The notes under the pieces are model-generated. The model was not told where the DNA came from and did no database searches. It saw only the letters and a program-made list of their open reading frames with translations. Shown piece after piece: positions 16,767-24,209 of a DNA stretch of 61,722 nucleotides (positions within the stretch are counted from its first letter, which is position 1; every line of letters starts with the position of its first letter). The position numbers and the translations under genes are program-made. The stretch is from Gammaproteobacteria bacterium (lineage in GTDB: Bacteria > Pseudomonadota > Gammaproteobacteria > Xanthomonadales > Rhodanobacteraceae), in the NCBI GenBank assembly GCA_004295005.1, contig SHNG01000180.1, forward strand, positions 1 to 61,722, written 5' to 3'.

Positions 16767-18101
16767 ATGCGCGCACTGATCACGCTGTTTCTTCTGATAT
16801 GCGCAGCCCACGCCTTCGCGGAGCCGGGTTCGGTAGCGCTTGAGCGCGCCACCTTGGCCCGCATGGCTGCCTTGCCGATTGGCGAGGACATGGCTGTGGC
16901 TGCGTTTCCGGCGGGTCCGGGCGTGCTCACCAGGATCCGCTTCAAGCGCATCGAGGTCTACGCACCAGGCGCGCGCATTTTCGTCATCGACGACGCAGGC
17001 CAGCAAGAAGTGCCGCGCAGCACGGACACTCAACTGCTTGGCTATAGCGATGATGGCCTGGTCCGCGTGGCACTGACGCTCGATCCCACGTTCACCTCGG
17101 CTCCACAGGGTGCCGGCTCGGGCACCAGCGGATCCTTCGTCGTGCATGCGCAAAGGCAGGGCAATCTCTGGCGATTCAGCGCGCTCAATCCGCGCGACAT
17201 ATTGCCCGATGGGGTCACCCCCAGGTTCGTGGCCAACGATGATTCCCTGGACAACCCCGAGGCCCAGCCGATGCCGCTGGCCCACCTCGCCGGCGCCACG
17301 GCTCCGACGGGCGCATTGCGCTTTGCGACCGTCGCGGTGGACACCGACACCAATTTCATGAGCGAGCGCTTCGCCGGCAATACCAGCCAGGCCACCACCT
17401 GGATCGCCAGCCTGTTCACCCAGATGAACATCGGCTACGAACGCGACGTCAACGTCCAGCTGCAGCAGGGCACCACCTTCCTGCGCACCGCTTCGGATCC
17501 CTACAACAACACCACGTTTCCAGCAGACCAGACCACCCTGGTCGAATTCGGCAACTACTGGCAAGCCAACTACACGGGCGGCGCGGGCAACGTGAGCCGC
17601 GATTTCGCGATGCTGCTGTCCGGCAATTCCACCAGTGGAAATTCAGCCGCCGGCATAGCCTGGGTCAATGCCTACTGCCTGACATCAGGCAGCTTCGGCA
17701 GCTACAGCATCAACCAGATATTCACCAACTCGGGCATCGGCGTTGCCCTCAGCGCTTCGCTGGTTGCGCATGAGCTTGGCCACAATTTTGGCGCTGCGCA
17801 CACGCATTGCTCGGACGCCACCACCGGCAATTATCCGGTCGCCACCAACACCATCGACCAGTGCTCGAATCTCGGCAACGGCTGCTACGCGGGGGCCACA
17901 AGTTGCCCGGTTTCCGGGCCGGGCGCTCCGCAGGGAACCCTGATGAGCTATTGCAACCTCTACAACAACGGTGCCTGTGGCCAGAATGTCCTGGAATTCC
18001 ATCCGACCCACATCAACCTGCTCAACACCCGAATTGCCGCCAACACGCCCGGTTGCCTCAGCTTGAACAGCGACTTGATCTTTGCACACGGATTCGAATA
18101 A
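16767..18101 (+). CDS. second secreted reprolysin-like zinc metallopeptidase
   Basis: 444 residues with the signal peptide MRALITLFLLICAAHAFA. The catalytic domain shows the zinc-binding HELGHNFGAAHTH near residue 333 and a likely Met-turn GTLMSYCN downstream, with several Cys residues around it. It lacks the beta-sandwich tail of its neighbour and stops shortly after the catalytic domain, ending with SDLIFAHGFE, the shared C-terminal motif. GAGGA sits upstream of the ATG. The gene converges on the diguanylate cyclase across a palindromic element. Confidence 0.87.
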   Translation: MRALITLFLLICAAHAFAEPGSVALERATLARMAALPIGEDMAVAAFPAGPGVLTRIRFKRIEVYAPGARIFVIDDAGQQEVPRSTDTQLLGYSDDGLVRVALTLDPTFTSAPQGAGSGTSGSFVVHAQRQGNLWRFSALNPRDILPDGVTPRFVANDDSLDNPEAQPMPLAHLAGATAPTGALRFATVAVDTDTNFMSERFAGNTSQATTWIASLFTQMNIGYERDVNVQLQQGTTFLRTASDPYNNTTFPADQTTLVEFGNYWQANYTGGAGNVSRDFAMLLSGNSTSGNSAAGIAWVNAYCLTSGSFGSYSINQIFTNSGIGVALSASLVAHELGHNFGAAHTHCSDATTGNYPVATNTIDQCSNLGNGCYAGATSCPVSGPGAPQGTLMSYCNLYNNGACGQNVLEFHPTHINLLNTRIAANTPGCLSLNSDLIFAHGFE

Positions 18102-18122
18102 ATGTCGCGCCGATTCAGGGCC

Positions 18123-18286
18123 AGGAGCCTGCGCGGCAGAATGAATTCAAAGCGGAAGGGCGCGTACGCGATTCAGTGGATCAATCGGAGGATGCGCATA
18201 GCGGGCACTATGCAAGCCTGACGATTGATCCAATCAATCGATGGCAGCGGCGTTGCAGCCGGATGGCTTCTGCCGCGCAGGCTCCT
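18123..18286. mobile_element. miniature inverted-repeat element with perfect 19-bp ends
   Basis: The ends AGGAGCCTGCGCGGCAGAA (18123-18141) and TTCTGCCGCGCAGGCTCCT (18268-18286) are exact inverted repeats. Inside, CGATTCAGTGGATCAATCG (from 18169) is nearly complementary to CGATTGATCCAATCAATCG (from 18222), around the small palindrome GCATAGCGGGCACTATGC. The whole could fold into one long cruciform. It fills the convergent junction, and its right end supplies part of the stop codon of the diguanylate cyclase. No clear target duplication was found, so mobility is inferred from the structure. Confidence 0.75.
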
Positions 18287-19847
18287 AGGACTGTTCGGCG
18301 GCACGCTTGATGTCGATGACATCCGCACCCGGCCCAGGGTGCAACGGCAAGACCGGCTGATGGATTTCGACCTGGCGTGGCGATCCTGGTGAATCCAGAC
18401 GGATGCTGATGCGCTCGATGAGGCGCCGCTCGATCATCTGGTGATCGGCGCGCTGGATGGTGTGTTCCATATCCTCGTTGTCCTTGCGCAAGGCAAAACC
18501 GAAGGAGAACGGCGTTGTTTCCTGGGTGGCCTGTGCCGCCTGCAGGCGTGAGACGTAGGCGTCCAGCGCTTGCCGGTCATGCTCAGGCATGAGAATGGCG
18601 AATTCATCACCGCCCAAACGCACGATCACATCGTGCTCGTGCACGATGCGCTCAAGAAAGCGTGCGAGCCGGAGTATCGCCTGGTCTCCTGCCGTGTGTC
18701 CGTAGGTGTCGTTGGTGCGCTTGAGCGAATCGACATCGACAACCACGCAGGCCCAGCGCGCGGAACTTCCGGCCTCGGCCTGCACGTACTCGAGCTGGCG
18801 CCGGTTGTAGCAACCCGTCAGCGTATCCCGGCGCGTGGTTTCGTTCAGGCGCCGCTCGTTGTGTCTGCGCTCGCTGACGTCGATTGCCGAGCAGATCACC
18901 TGTGCATTGCCGTCGGCGCCAGAGCTCAGGCGATGGCGAAACTCCCACAGTCTTTCGCTCCCGGCCGAATCAACGACATTCACGAGCCCCGAACTGCTTC
19001 CATTGCGATTGACTTCCAGCAGGTAACGATGGAAGGCGTCACGTTGGCGGGTAACGACGAATTCACCCAGGTTGCGCCCGATCAGCTCGGATTCCGGGTA
19101 ACCCAGGGCGCAGGCGAACGCGGCATTGACCTTGCCCAGGCGCCCATCCAGGTCATGCTCGAAAACCATGCCCAGGCTGAGCTGGACCAGTTGTGCATAA
19201 CGTCGTTCGCTCAGTTCCAGTGCGCTGGCCAGCGCGCGTTCGCCAGTCAGGTCGCGGATCGCGACAAACTGAACGGCCCGACCGCCGTGCTCGAAGGGTC
19301 GTATCGCCAGCTCAACCGAGAACGTGCTGCCATCTGCCCGCTTGTGCGTTGCCAGGCCCCCATCGGAACCGGGGTTGGCGCCACCTCCCGTACCCGCTTC
19401 GAGGGCAGTCAACGGGCTGCCGCGCAAGGCATCGATTGAACATCCATAGAGCCTTAGCGCCGCAGGATTCGCGTCGAGGATGATGCCGTTGACGGCATCG
19501 ACCAGCACGGCAGCGACCGGCAAGGAGGCAAACAGGGTTTCATCACCCATCCGGGTAGGGCTGATGCCCGGATCGATGGCTTGGGACAAACCCGAGACGG
19601 CAATGCGCGGACCCATGTGGCTGCGCCGCCAAAGGATCCAGCTGACCGCGCACGTCACCAGCAGCAGGGATGCAAGCAGGTGCAGGGGAATCCAATGCGC
19701 GGCAAATCCCGCGATGGCCAGAGCCATCACCGCCAGCGCGAATACAACACGGATACCGGTGCGAACGGGGCGGCGTTCAGCCACCAGACCGGTTACCAGT
19801 GACGCGTCACCCGCGTGCATGCTGCGATTCCTTTGGAACTCGGACAT
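18285..19847 (-). CDS. membrane-anchored PAS-GGDEF diguanylate cyclase
   Basis: 520 residues from an ATG with AGGAGG upstream. Two hydrophobic segments near residues 30-75 (VVFALAVMALAIAGFAA and LHLLASLLLVTCAVSWILW) anchor it. Two PAS domains follow (about 95-215 and 220-340), with LVDAVNGIILDANPAA and FEHDLDGRLGKVNAAFA. A GGDEF domain has DTLTGCYNRR, VDVDSLKRTNDTYGH and the intact active-site RLGGDEFAIL near residue 411. It should make cyclic di-GMP. The inhibitory RxxD site five residues upstream reads HEHD, so product inhibition through that site is unlikely. The last codons border the palindromic element at 18123-18286. Confidence 0.9.
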   Translation of the reverse strand: MSEFQRNRSMHAGDASLVTGLVAERRPVRTGIRVVFALAVMALAIAGFAAHWIPLHLLASLLLVTCAVSWILWRRSHMGPRIAVSGLSQAIDPGISPTRMGDETLFASLPVAAVLVDAVNGIILDANPAALRLYGCSIDALRGSPLTALEAGTGGGANPGSDGGLATHKRADGSTFSVELAIRPFEHGGRAVQFVAIRDLTGERALASALELSERRYAQLVQLSLGMVFEHDLDGRLGKVNAAFACALGYPESELIGRNLGEFVVTRQRDAFHRYLLEVNRNGSSSGLVNVVDSAGSERLWEFRHRLSSGADGNAQVICSAIDVSERRHNERRLNETTRRDTLTGCYNRRQLEYVQAEAGSSARWACVVVDVDSLKRTNDTYGHTAGDQAILRLARFLERIVHEHDVIVRLGGDEFAILMPEHDRQALDAYVSRLQAAQATQETTPFSFGFALRKDNEDMEHTIQRADHQMIERRLIERISIRLDSPGSPRQVEIHQPVLPLHPGPGADVIDIKRAAEQS

Positions 19848-20147
19848 CCGGCTGCGAGCCTCCTGTTGCTTGTTCCGGACAAGAGGTGCCTGCCAGCGCA
19901 AGCCCCACGATTGGCACGCCGCTGCAATCAATCCGGCAATGCGGCAGGCACCAACCAGTCAGGCCGGGACTCACGGTCAAAGCGTCCGCTCAGGACAAGC
20001 TTGCAGAACTCAAGCAATCGGCGTGCCATGCTGCGGCCGAGGTTCAAGGCTTGTTTCTGCTTGATCCGACCCGGAAACCTGGGCTTGCGCGGTCGGCAAG
20101 TTGGCGCGAATTGTCAAAATTGATCACGCGCCGCCGCGAGGTCTGCA

Positions 20148-21068
20148 TCAATCGCGCATCAAGGTGCTCTTGCCGAACAGGCTTTCAACGAGATCCACCG
20201 CCAGCACGGCAGTCCGGTTGTGGTCGTCGAATGCCGGATTCAGTTCCATGATGTCCAGCGAGCCGAGATTGCCGCGATCGGCAATCATCTCCATGCACAA
20301 CTGCGCTTCACGGTAGTTCGGTCCGCCGGGAATGGTGGTACCGACCCCGGGCGCGATGTCCGGATCGAGGAAATCCACATCGAAACTGACGTGCACGTGG
20401 GTGTCGTCGTCGATGTCCGCAAGCGCCTCCTCCATGACCCGTTTCATGCCGATCTCGTCGATGTAGCGCATGTCGTAAATGTCTAGTCCGGCATCCCTGA
20501 CCAGGCGCTTCTCGCCCAGATCGACCGAGCGTATGCCCACCTGGCGGATTCGATCCGGACTCATCGCCGGCGCGCTTCCACCCAGGCCGGTCAATTCGTG
20601 GGGGCCCAGTCCACACAGGCAGGCCATGGGCATGCCGTGGATGTTGCCGGAGGGCGTTACCGCGCTGGTGTTGAAATCCGCGTGCGCATCAAGCCACAAG
20701 ACCAGCAGCTTGCGATTGCGCTCGCGACAATGCCGCGCCACCGCCGTGATGGATCCGATCGCCAGGCAGTGATCGCCACCGAGCAGGATCGGCAGGCGAT
20801 CCTTGCCCAACTCGGACGCAACGGCATCCATCACCAGGCGGTTCCAAGCCACCACCTCGGCAAGGTGTCGATAGCCATCCACCGGCGAAGTCCAGGGATT
20901 CATCGGCCCATTCAGGTTGCCGAGATCCATCACGTCGAATCCGCGTCCCTGCAACGCTTCACCAATGCCGGCAACTCGCAAGGCCTCGGGACCCATGGAT
21001 GCGCCGCGATGGCCAGCACCAATGTCGGTGGGCGCACCGATCAGGGAAATGCGGTTGAGCGTGGGCAT
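20148..21068 (-). CDS. rocF: arginase
   Basis: 306 residues, the usual length. It hydrolyses arginine to ornithine and urea with a dinuclear manganese centre. The metal ligands are in GGDHCLAIGS, WLDAHADFNT and SFDVDFLDPDIAPGVGT, and the C-terminal DIMELNPAFDDHNRTA is typical. The start MPTLNRISLIGAPTDIGAG aligns with the family; no strong ribosome-binding site is visible and an ATG 33 bases upstream remains possible. Agmatinase-type relatives have the same fold, but the N-terminus and overall motifs fit arginase better. It stands alone between signalling genes. Confidence 0.9.
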   Translation of the reverse strand: MPTLNRISLIGAPTDIGAGHRGASMGPEALRVAGIGEALQGRGFDVMDLGNLNGPMNPWTSPVDGYRHLAEVVAWNRLVMDAVASELGKDRLPILLGGDHCLAIGSITAVARHCRERNRKLLVLWLDAHADFNTSAVTPSGNIHGMPMACLCGLGPHELTGLGGSAPAMSPDRIRQVGIRSVDLGEKRLVRDAGLDIYDMRYIDEIGMKRVMEEALADIDDDTHVHVSFDVDFLDPDIAPGVGTTIPGGPNYREAQLCMEMIADRGNLGSLDIMELNPAFDDHNRTAVLAVDLVESLFGKSTLMRD

Positions 21069-21156
21069 GGGATGAGGCTTCGCGTGGAAAGCGCAAAGCA
21101 TAGCGTCGCGACTTCGGCATGGCCACCCGATGCGGAATGGCCGGATCGAAAAATTC

Positions 21157-21504
21157 CTATCGATCCGTTTCCAGCGCCAATGCCTGGATCAACTGTTCCA
21201 TTTGCGGTTTCAGTTCGTGCACGAGCGCCGCAACATCGGCAGGTTCAAGTTGCCCGCCGCGCACGCGGTGCCGATCAAGGATGTCATGCACGCGCAGGGC
21301 CGCGTCGCCCAAGTGTTCAAAGCCGTAGCTGCTGGCCGAGCCGGCCAGCCGATGCACCAGGGGAAACAACTCCTTCAACCCCGCGGGATTTTTCAGGTCG
21401 CTGCACATCAGCTCCCAGGCGTGTTCCAGCACCACGCGCTTCTCCGGCATGGTGTTGCGATATCGCTCCTGCAGGACTGAAAACTGGATATTGATTGCTT
21501 CCAT
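21157..21504 (-). CDS. HPt domain phosphotransfer protein
   Basis: 115 residues forming a single histidine phosphotransfer domain. The phospho-accepting His is in LFPLVHRLAGSASSYGF (H-x-L-x-G-S/A pattern), followed by the helix LGDAALRVHDIL. It would relay phosphate between a hybrid kinase and a response regulator, neither of which is next to it. GGGAGA lies upstream of the ATG on the complement. The N-terminus MEAINIQFSVLQERYRN is helical and may serve in dimerisation. Confidence 0.82.
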   Translation of the reverse strand: MEAINIQFSVLQERYRNTMPEKRVVLEHAWELMCSDLKNPAGLKELFPLVHRLAGSASSYGFEHLGDAALRVHDILDRHRVRGGQLEPADVAALVHELKPQMEQLIQALALETDR

Positions 21505-21531
21505 CCGGGATCTCCCGTCTACGTATCCACG

Positions 21532-21673
21532 GCAGGCTGCTGAAAAACATTGGCGATGCAGCCAATGCAAGTCAAAAGCAGGCAAGGAAGCGCAATTTGC
21601 GTGATGCAAATGGGCGTTCAGGCTCTGCTTCCGACCCAACAACGGCAACGCAGGAAGTTTTTCAACCGTCTGC
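21532..21673. mobile_element. miniature element with GCAGnCnGnTGAAAAAC ends
   Basis: Left end GCAGGCTGCTGAAAAAC (21532-21548) and right end GTTTTTCAACCGTCTGC (21657-21673) are imperfect inverted repeats (14 of 17 matching). The ~140-bp core contains no frame worth calling. The element lies in the divergent space before the DUF937 gene, where no other feature was seen. It resembles non-autonomous IS remnants; I cannot name the parent. Confidence 0.6.
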
Positions 21674-21816
21674 TTGACGCCTGTTGAGGCTACTCCCCAG
21701 CTCGCCCATTTGGCCTGCCCGTCACGATGTTTGACCGAATCCACATGCGGAACATGGAGCCGGGGGCGCACAAGGTGATAGCGTGGCAATCCCCCCTCCA
21801 ACGGTAGAGATCCATC

Positions 21817-22491
21817 ATGACTGACCTGACCTCCAGCGTACTGGCGCAACTGGATTCTTCCCACATCGATGCCATCGCAAGGCAACTGGGCGTGAGTCCG
21901 GACCAGGCGGGCCAGGCCGTACAACAAGCCCTGCCGCTGCTGCTGGGCGGTCTCGCACGCAACTCGGCTTCGCCCCAGGGAGCCGGAGCACTGCATGCCG
22001 CCCTGGAGCGCGACCACAGTGGCGTGGATATCGGCGGTTTGCTCGGTTCCGTTCTGGGCGGCGGTTCTGGTGGCGGAAATACCGGCGGTGATCTGGGCGG
22101 ACTGATCGGTTCCGTACTGGGCGGGGGTGGTTCCAGCAGCAACGCAGGCGTTGGCGGTGCCATCCTTGGCCACATTTTTGGCGCTCGTCGTGATCGCGCG
22201 GCGCAGGGACTCGGCCAGAGCAGCGGCCTCGGCGGAGCCGGCGCGGCGCAATTGCTGGCCATGCTGGCGCCGCTGGTGATGTCGGTGCTCGGCAACATGT
22301 CACGCGAGAAGGGCCTCGATGCGCGCAGCCTGGGCAGTGTGCTCGGCCAGGAAAACCAGCGCATCCAGCAGGGCGGAGTCGGTGGCCTGCTCAGTGGCGT
22401 GCTCGACAGCGACGGCGATGGTGATCTAGACCTCGGTGACTTGCTGAAGGCCGGTTCCGGCCTGCTCGGCGCCTTCGGCAAGCACCCCTGA
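21817..22491 (+). CDS. DUF937 (YidB-like) protein with a calcium-binding-type loop
   Basis: 224 residues. The N-terminal helices SQLDSSHIDAIARQLGVS-like and QAVQQALPLLLGGLARNSAS match the DUF937 family, whose function is not established. The middle is Gly-rich with two copies of GSVLGGG (residues ~80-115). Near the C-terminus DSDGDGDLDLGDLL has the D-x-D-x-D-G-x-x-D spacing of dockerin/EF-hand calcium loops. No signal peptide is seen, so it is probably cytoplasmic. It converges on gspE. Confidence 0.82.
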   Translation: MTDLTSSVLAQLDSSHIDAIARQLGVSPDQAGQAVQQALPLLLGGLARNSASPQGAGALHAALERDHSGVDIGGLLGSVLGGGSGGGNTGGDLGGLIGSVLGGGGSSSNAGVGGAILGHIFGARRDRAAQGLGQSSGLGGAGAAQLLAMLAPLVMSVLGNMSREKGLDARSLGSVLGQENQRIQQGGVGGLLSGVLDSDGDGDLDLGDLLKAGSGLLGAFGKHP

Positions 22492-22570
22492 GTCACGTCG
22501 AACCTGGTTGCTGACCGGGCTTCCGGTTGATTGGCCTGTCAGTCGGCGGCTTTTTGCGTGTCTCTGATGA

Positions 22571-22612
22571 GCGAAGGCGCTGGATCCCGGATATCGCTTC
22601 GCGATTCCGGGA
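22571..22612. repeat. dispersed palindrome (CCCGGATATCGCTTCGCGATTCCGGG type)
   Basis: GGATCCCGGATATCGCTTCG followed by CGATTCCGGGATGAC forms an imperfect palindrome. It matches, in reverse complement, the sequence just inside the left end of the element at 43113. It is probably a remnant of that repeat family, lying between the convergent DUF937 gene and gspE. Confidence 0.6.
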
Positions 22613-22664
22613 TGACAAGCCATGGCGATGCTCGTCAAGAATTGCGCAACGGAGCGTGTTCGGA

Positions 22665-24209
22665 TCAAGCCTCGCGCGTCACCCTGAGCACTTCTTCCGT
22701 CGTGGTGATGCCGGCTACGCATTTCTGCCAGCCATCTTCAAGAATGCTGGGCGCACAACGGCGTGCGTGGCGTTCAAGCTCGGCTTCGGCAGCGCCTTCA
22801 TGGATGAGACGACGCATCTGCTCATCAACCGGCACCAACTCATAGATTCCGGTGCGCCCCTTGTAGCCGGCATGCCGACTGCCCAGATCGGATCGCGGAC
22901 GATACAGGGTGACCTTGGCATCGGCTGGCTGATTGAAGGCCGCCAATTCCGCCGCGCTTGCCGGGTAGGCCTCGCGCAAGTCCGCATCGAGCGCACGCAC
23001 CAGGCGTTGGGCAAGCACGCCAACCAGGCTGGATGAGAGCAGGAACGGCTCCACCCCCATGTCACGCAGACGGGCCACCGCGCCGACCGCAGAATTGGTA
23101 TGCAGGGTGGACAGCACCAGATGACCGGTGAGCGAAGCCTGCACCGCAGTCTCCGCGGTATCCAGGTCACGGATTTCGCCGACCATCACCACATCCGGAT
23201 CCTGGCGCAGGATGGCACGCAGGCCACGCGCAAAGGTCATGTCCACGCGCGTGTTGACCTGGGTCTGGCCGATGCCGTCGATGTAGTACTCGATGGGATC
23301 CTCGACGGTCATGATGTTGCGCGAGGCATCGTTGAGCTTGAGCAGGGCCGCATACAGCGTGGTGGTCTTGCCGGACCCGGTCGGGCCGGTCACCAGCAGG
23401 ATGCCGTGCGGACGCTGGATCATCGCTTCGAGGCGCTTGCGCGAGTCGGAATCCATGCCCAACTGCACGAGGTCGAGCCGCCCGGCCTGCTTGTCCAGCA
23501 AGCGCAGCACCACGCGCTCGCCATGACCGGCCGGAATGGTCGACACGCGCACGTCGACCGGACGCCCGGCAATGCGCAAGCCGATGCGGCCGTCCTGCGG
23601 CAGGCGCTTCTCGGCAATATCGAGCTTGGCCATCACCTTGATGCGGCTGACCACGGCATTGGCGATGGCCTTCTGTGGTGCCAGCACTTCACGCAATACA
23701 CCGTCGATGCGAAAGCGCACAACCAGTCGACTCTCGAAGGGTTCAACATGGATATCGGAGGCACCTTCCTTGACCGCTTCGGTAAGCAGTGCATTGATCA
23801 GGCGGATGATTGGCGCATCGTCATCGCTTTCCAGCAGGTCTTCGGGTTCCGGCAAGTCGTCCGCCAGCGCCTTGAGATCGAGGTGTTCATCCAGGTCCGA
23901 AACCATCGAGCGCGCGTCATCGCCCTGTTCGTAAAGCTCGCGCAACAGGCGCTCGAACGCAGGCGGCTCGTAGGCCGTCAGCTTGAGTTCAACGCCGAGG
24001 TGTCGCCTGAGTTCCGCCAACACTTCCGGACGCACACCCTGGCGGCAGGCAATGTCTGCGGAGTCTGCGTGCCAGGCGGTCAGCGCGGCACCATGGCGCC
24101 TGGCGAAGCCGAAGCCCGGCCGGGCCGGTCGCTCCTGCGCATCCTGCACGCGCGGCACTCGAGGGTCCGTGTTCACCTGCCTGGCCCCGGCACCGGCGGA
24201 TTTGTTCAT
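22665..24209 (-). CDS. gspE: type II secretion ATPase GspE
   Basis: 514 residues. This hexameric ATPase powers the type II secretion pseudopilus on the cytoplasmic face. Walker A GPTGSGKTTTLYAAL, the Asp-box region MTVEDPIEYYIDG, Walker B RAILRQDPDVVMVGEIRDLDTA and the His box TGHLVLSTLHTNSAVGAV are all present. The usual four-cysteine zinc module before GYKGRTGIYEL is replaced by YRPRSDLGSRHA, with no Cys. It overlaps gspD by four bases (ATGA), so expression is coupled. A PilB-type ATPase is less likely because of the adjacent gspC and gspD. The downstream gspF-gspN genes are not here. Confidence 0.93.
   Translation of the reverse strand: MNKSAGAGARQVNTDPRVPRVQDAQERPARPGFGFARRHGAALTAWHADSADIACRQGVRPEVLAELRRHLGVELKLTAYEPPAFERLLRELYEQGDDARSMVSDLDEHLDLKALADDLPEPEDLLESDDDAPIIRLINALLTEAVKEGASDIHVEPFESRLVVRFRIDGVLREVLAPQKAIANAVVSRIKVMAKLDIAEKRLPQDGRIGLRIAGRPVDVRVSTIPAGHGERVVLRLLDKQAGRLDLVQLGMDSDSRKRLEAMIQRPHGILLVTGPTGSGKTTTLYAALLKLNDASRNIMTVEDPIEYYIDGIGQTQVNTRVDMTFARGLRAILRQDPDVVMVGEIRDLDTAETAVQASLTGHLVLSTLHTNSAVGAVARLRDMGVEPFLLSSSLVGVLAQRLVRALDADLREAYPASAAELAAFNQPADAKVTLYRPRSDLGSRHAGYKGRTGIYELVPVDEQMRRLIHEGAAEAELERHARRCAPSILEDGWQKCVAGITTTEEVLRVTREA

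Noticed and set aside
18285-19847. Degenerate (inactive) GGDEF domain
   Set aside because: The signature RLGGDEF and the surrounding catalytic residues are intact; only the RxxD inhibitory site is changed.
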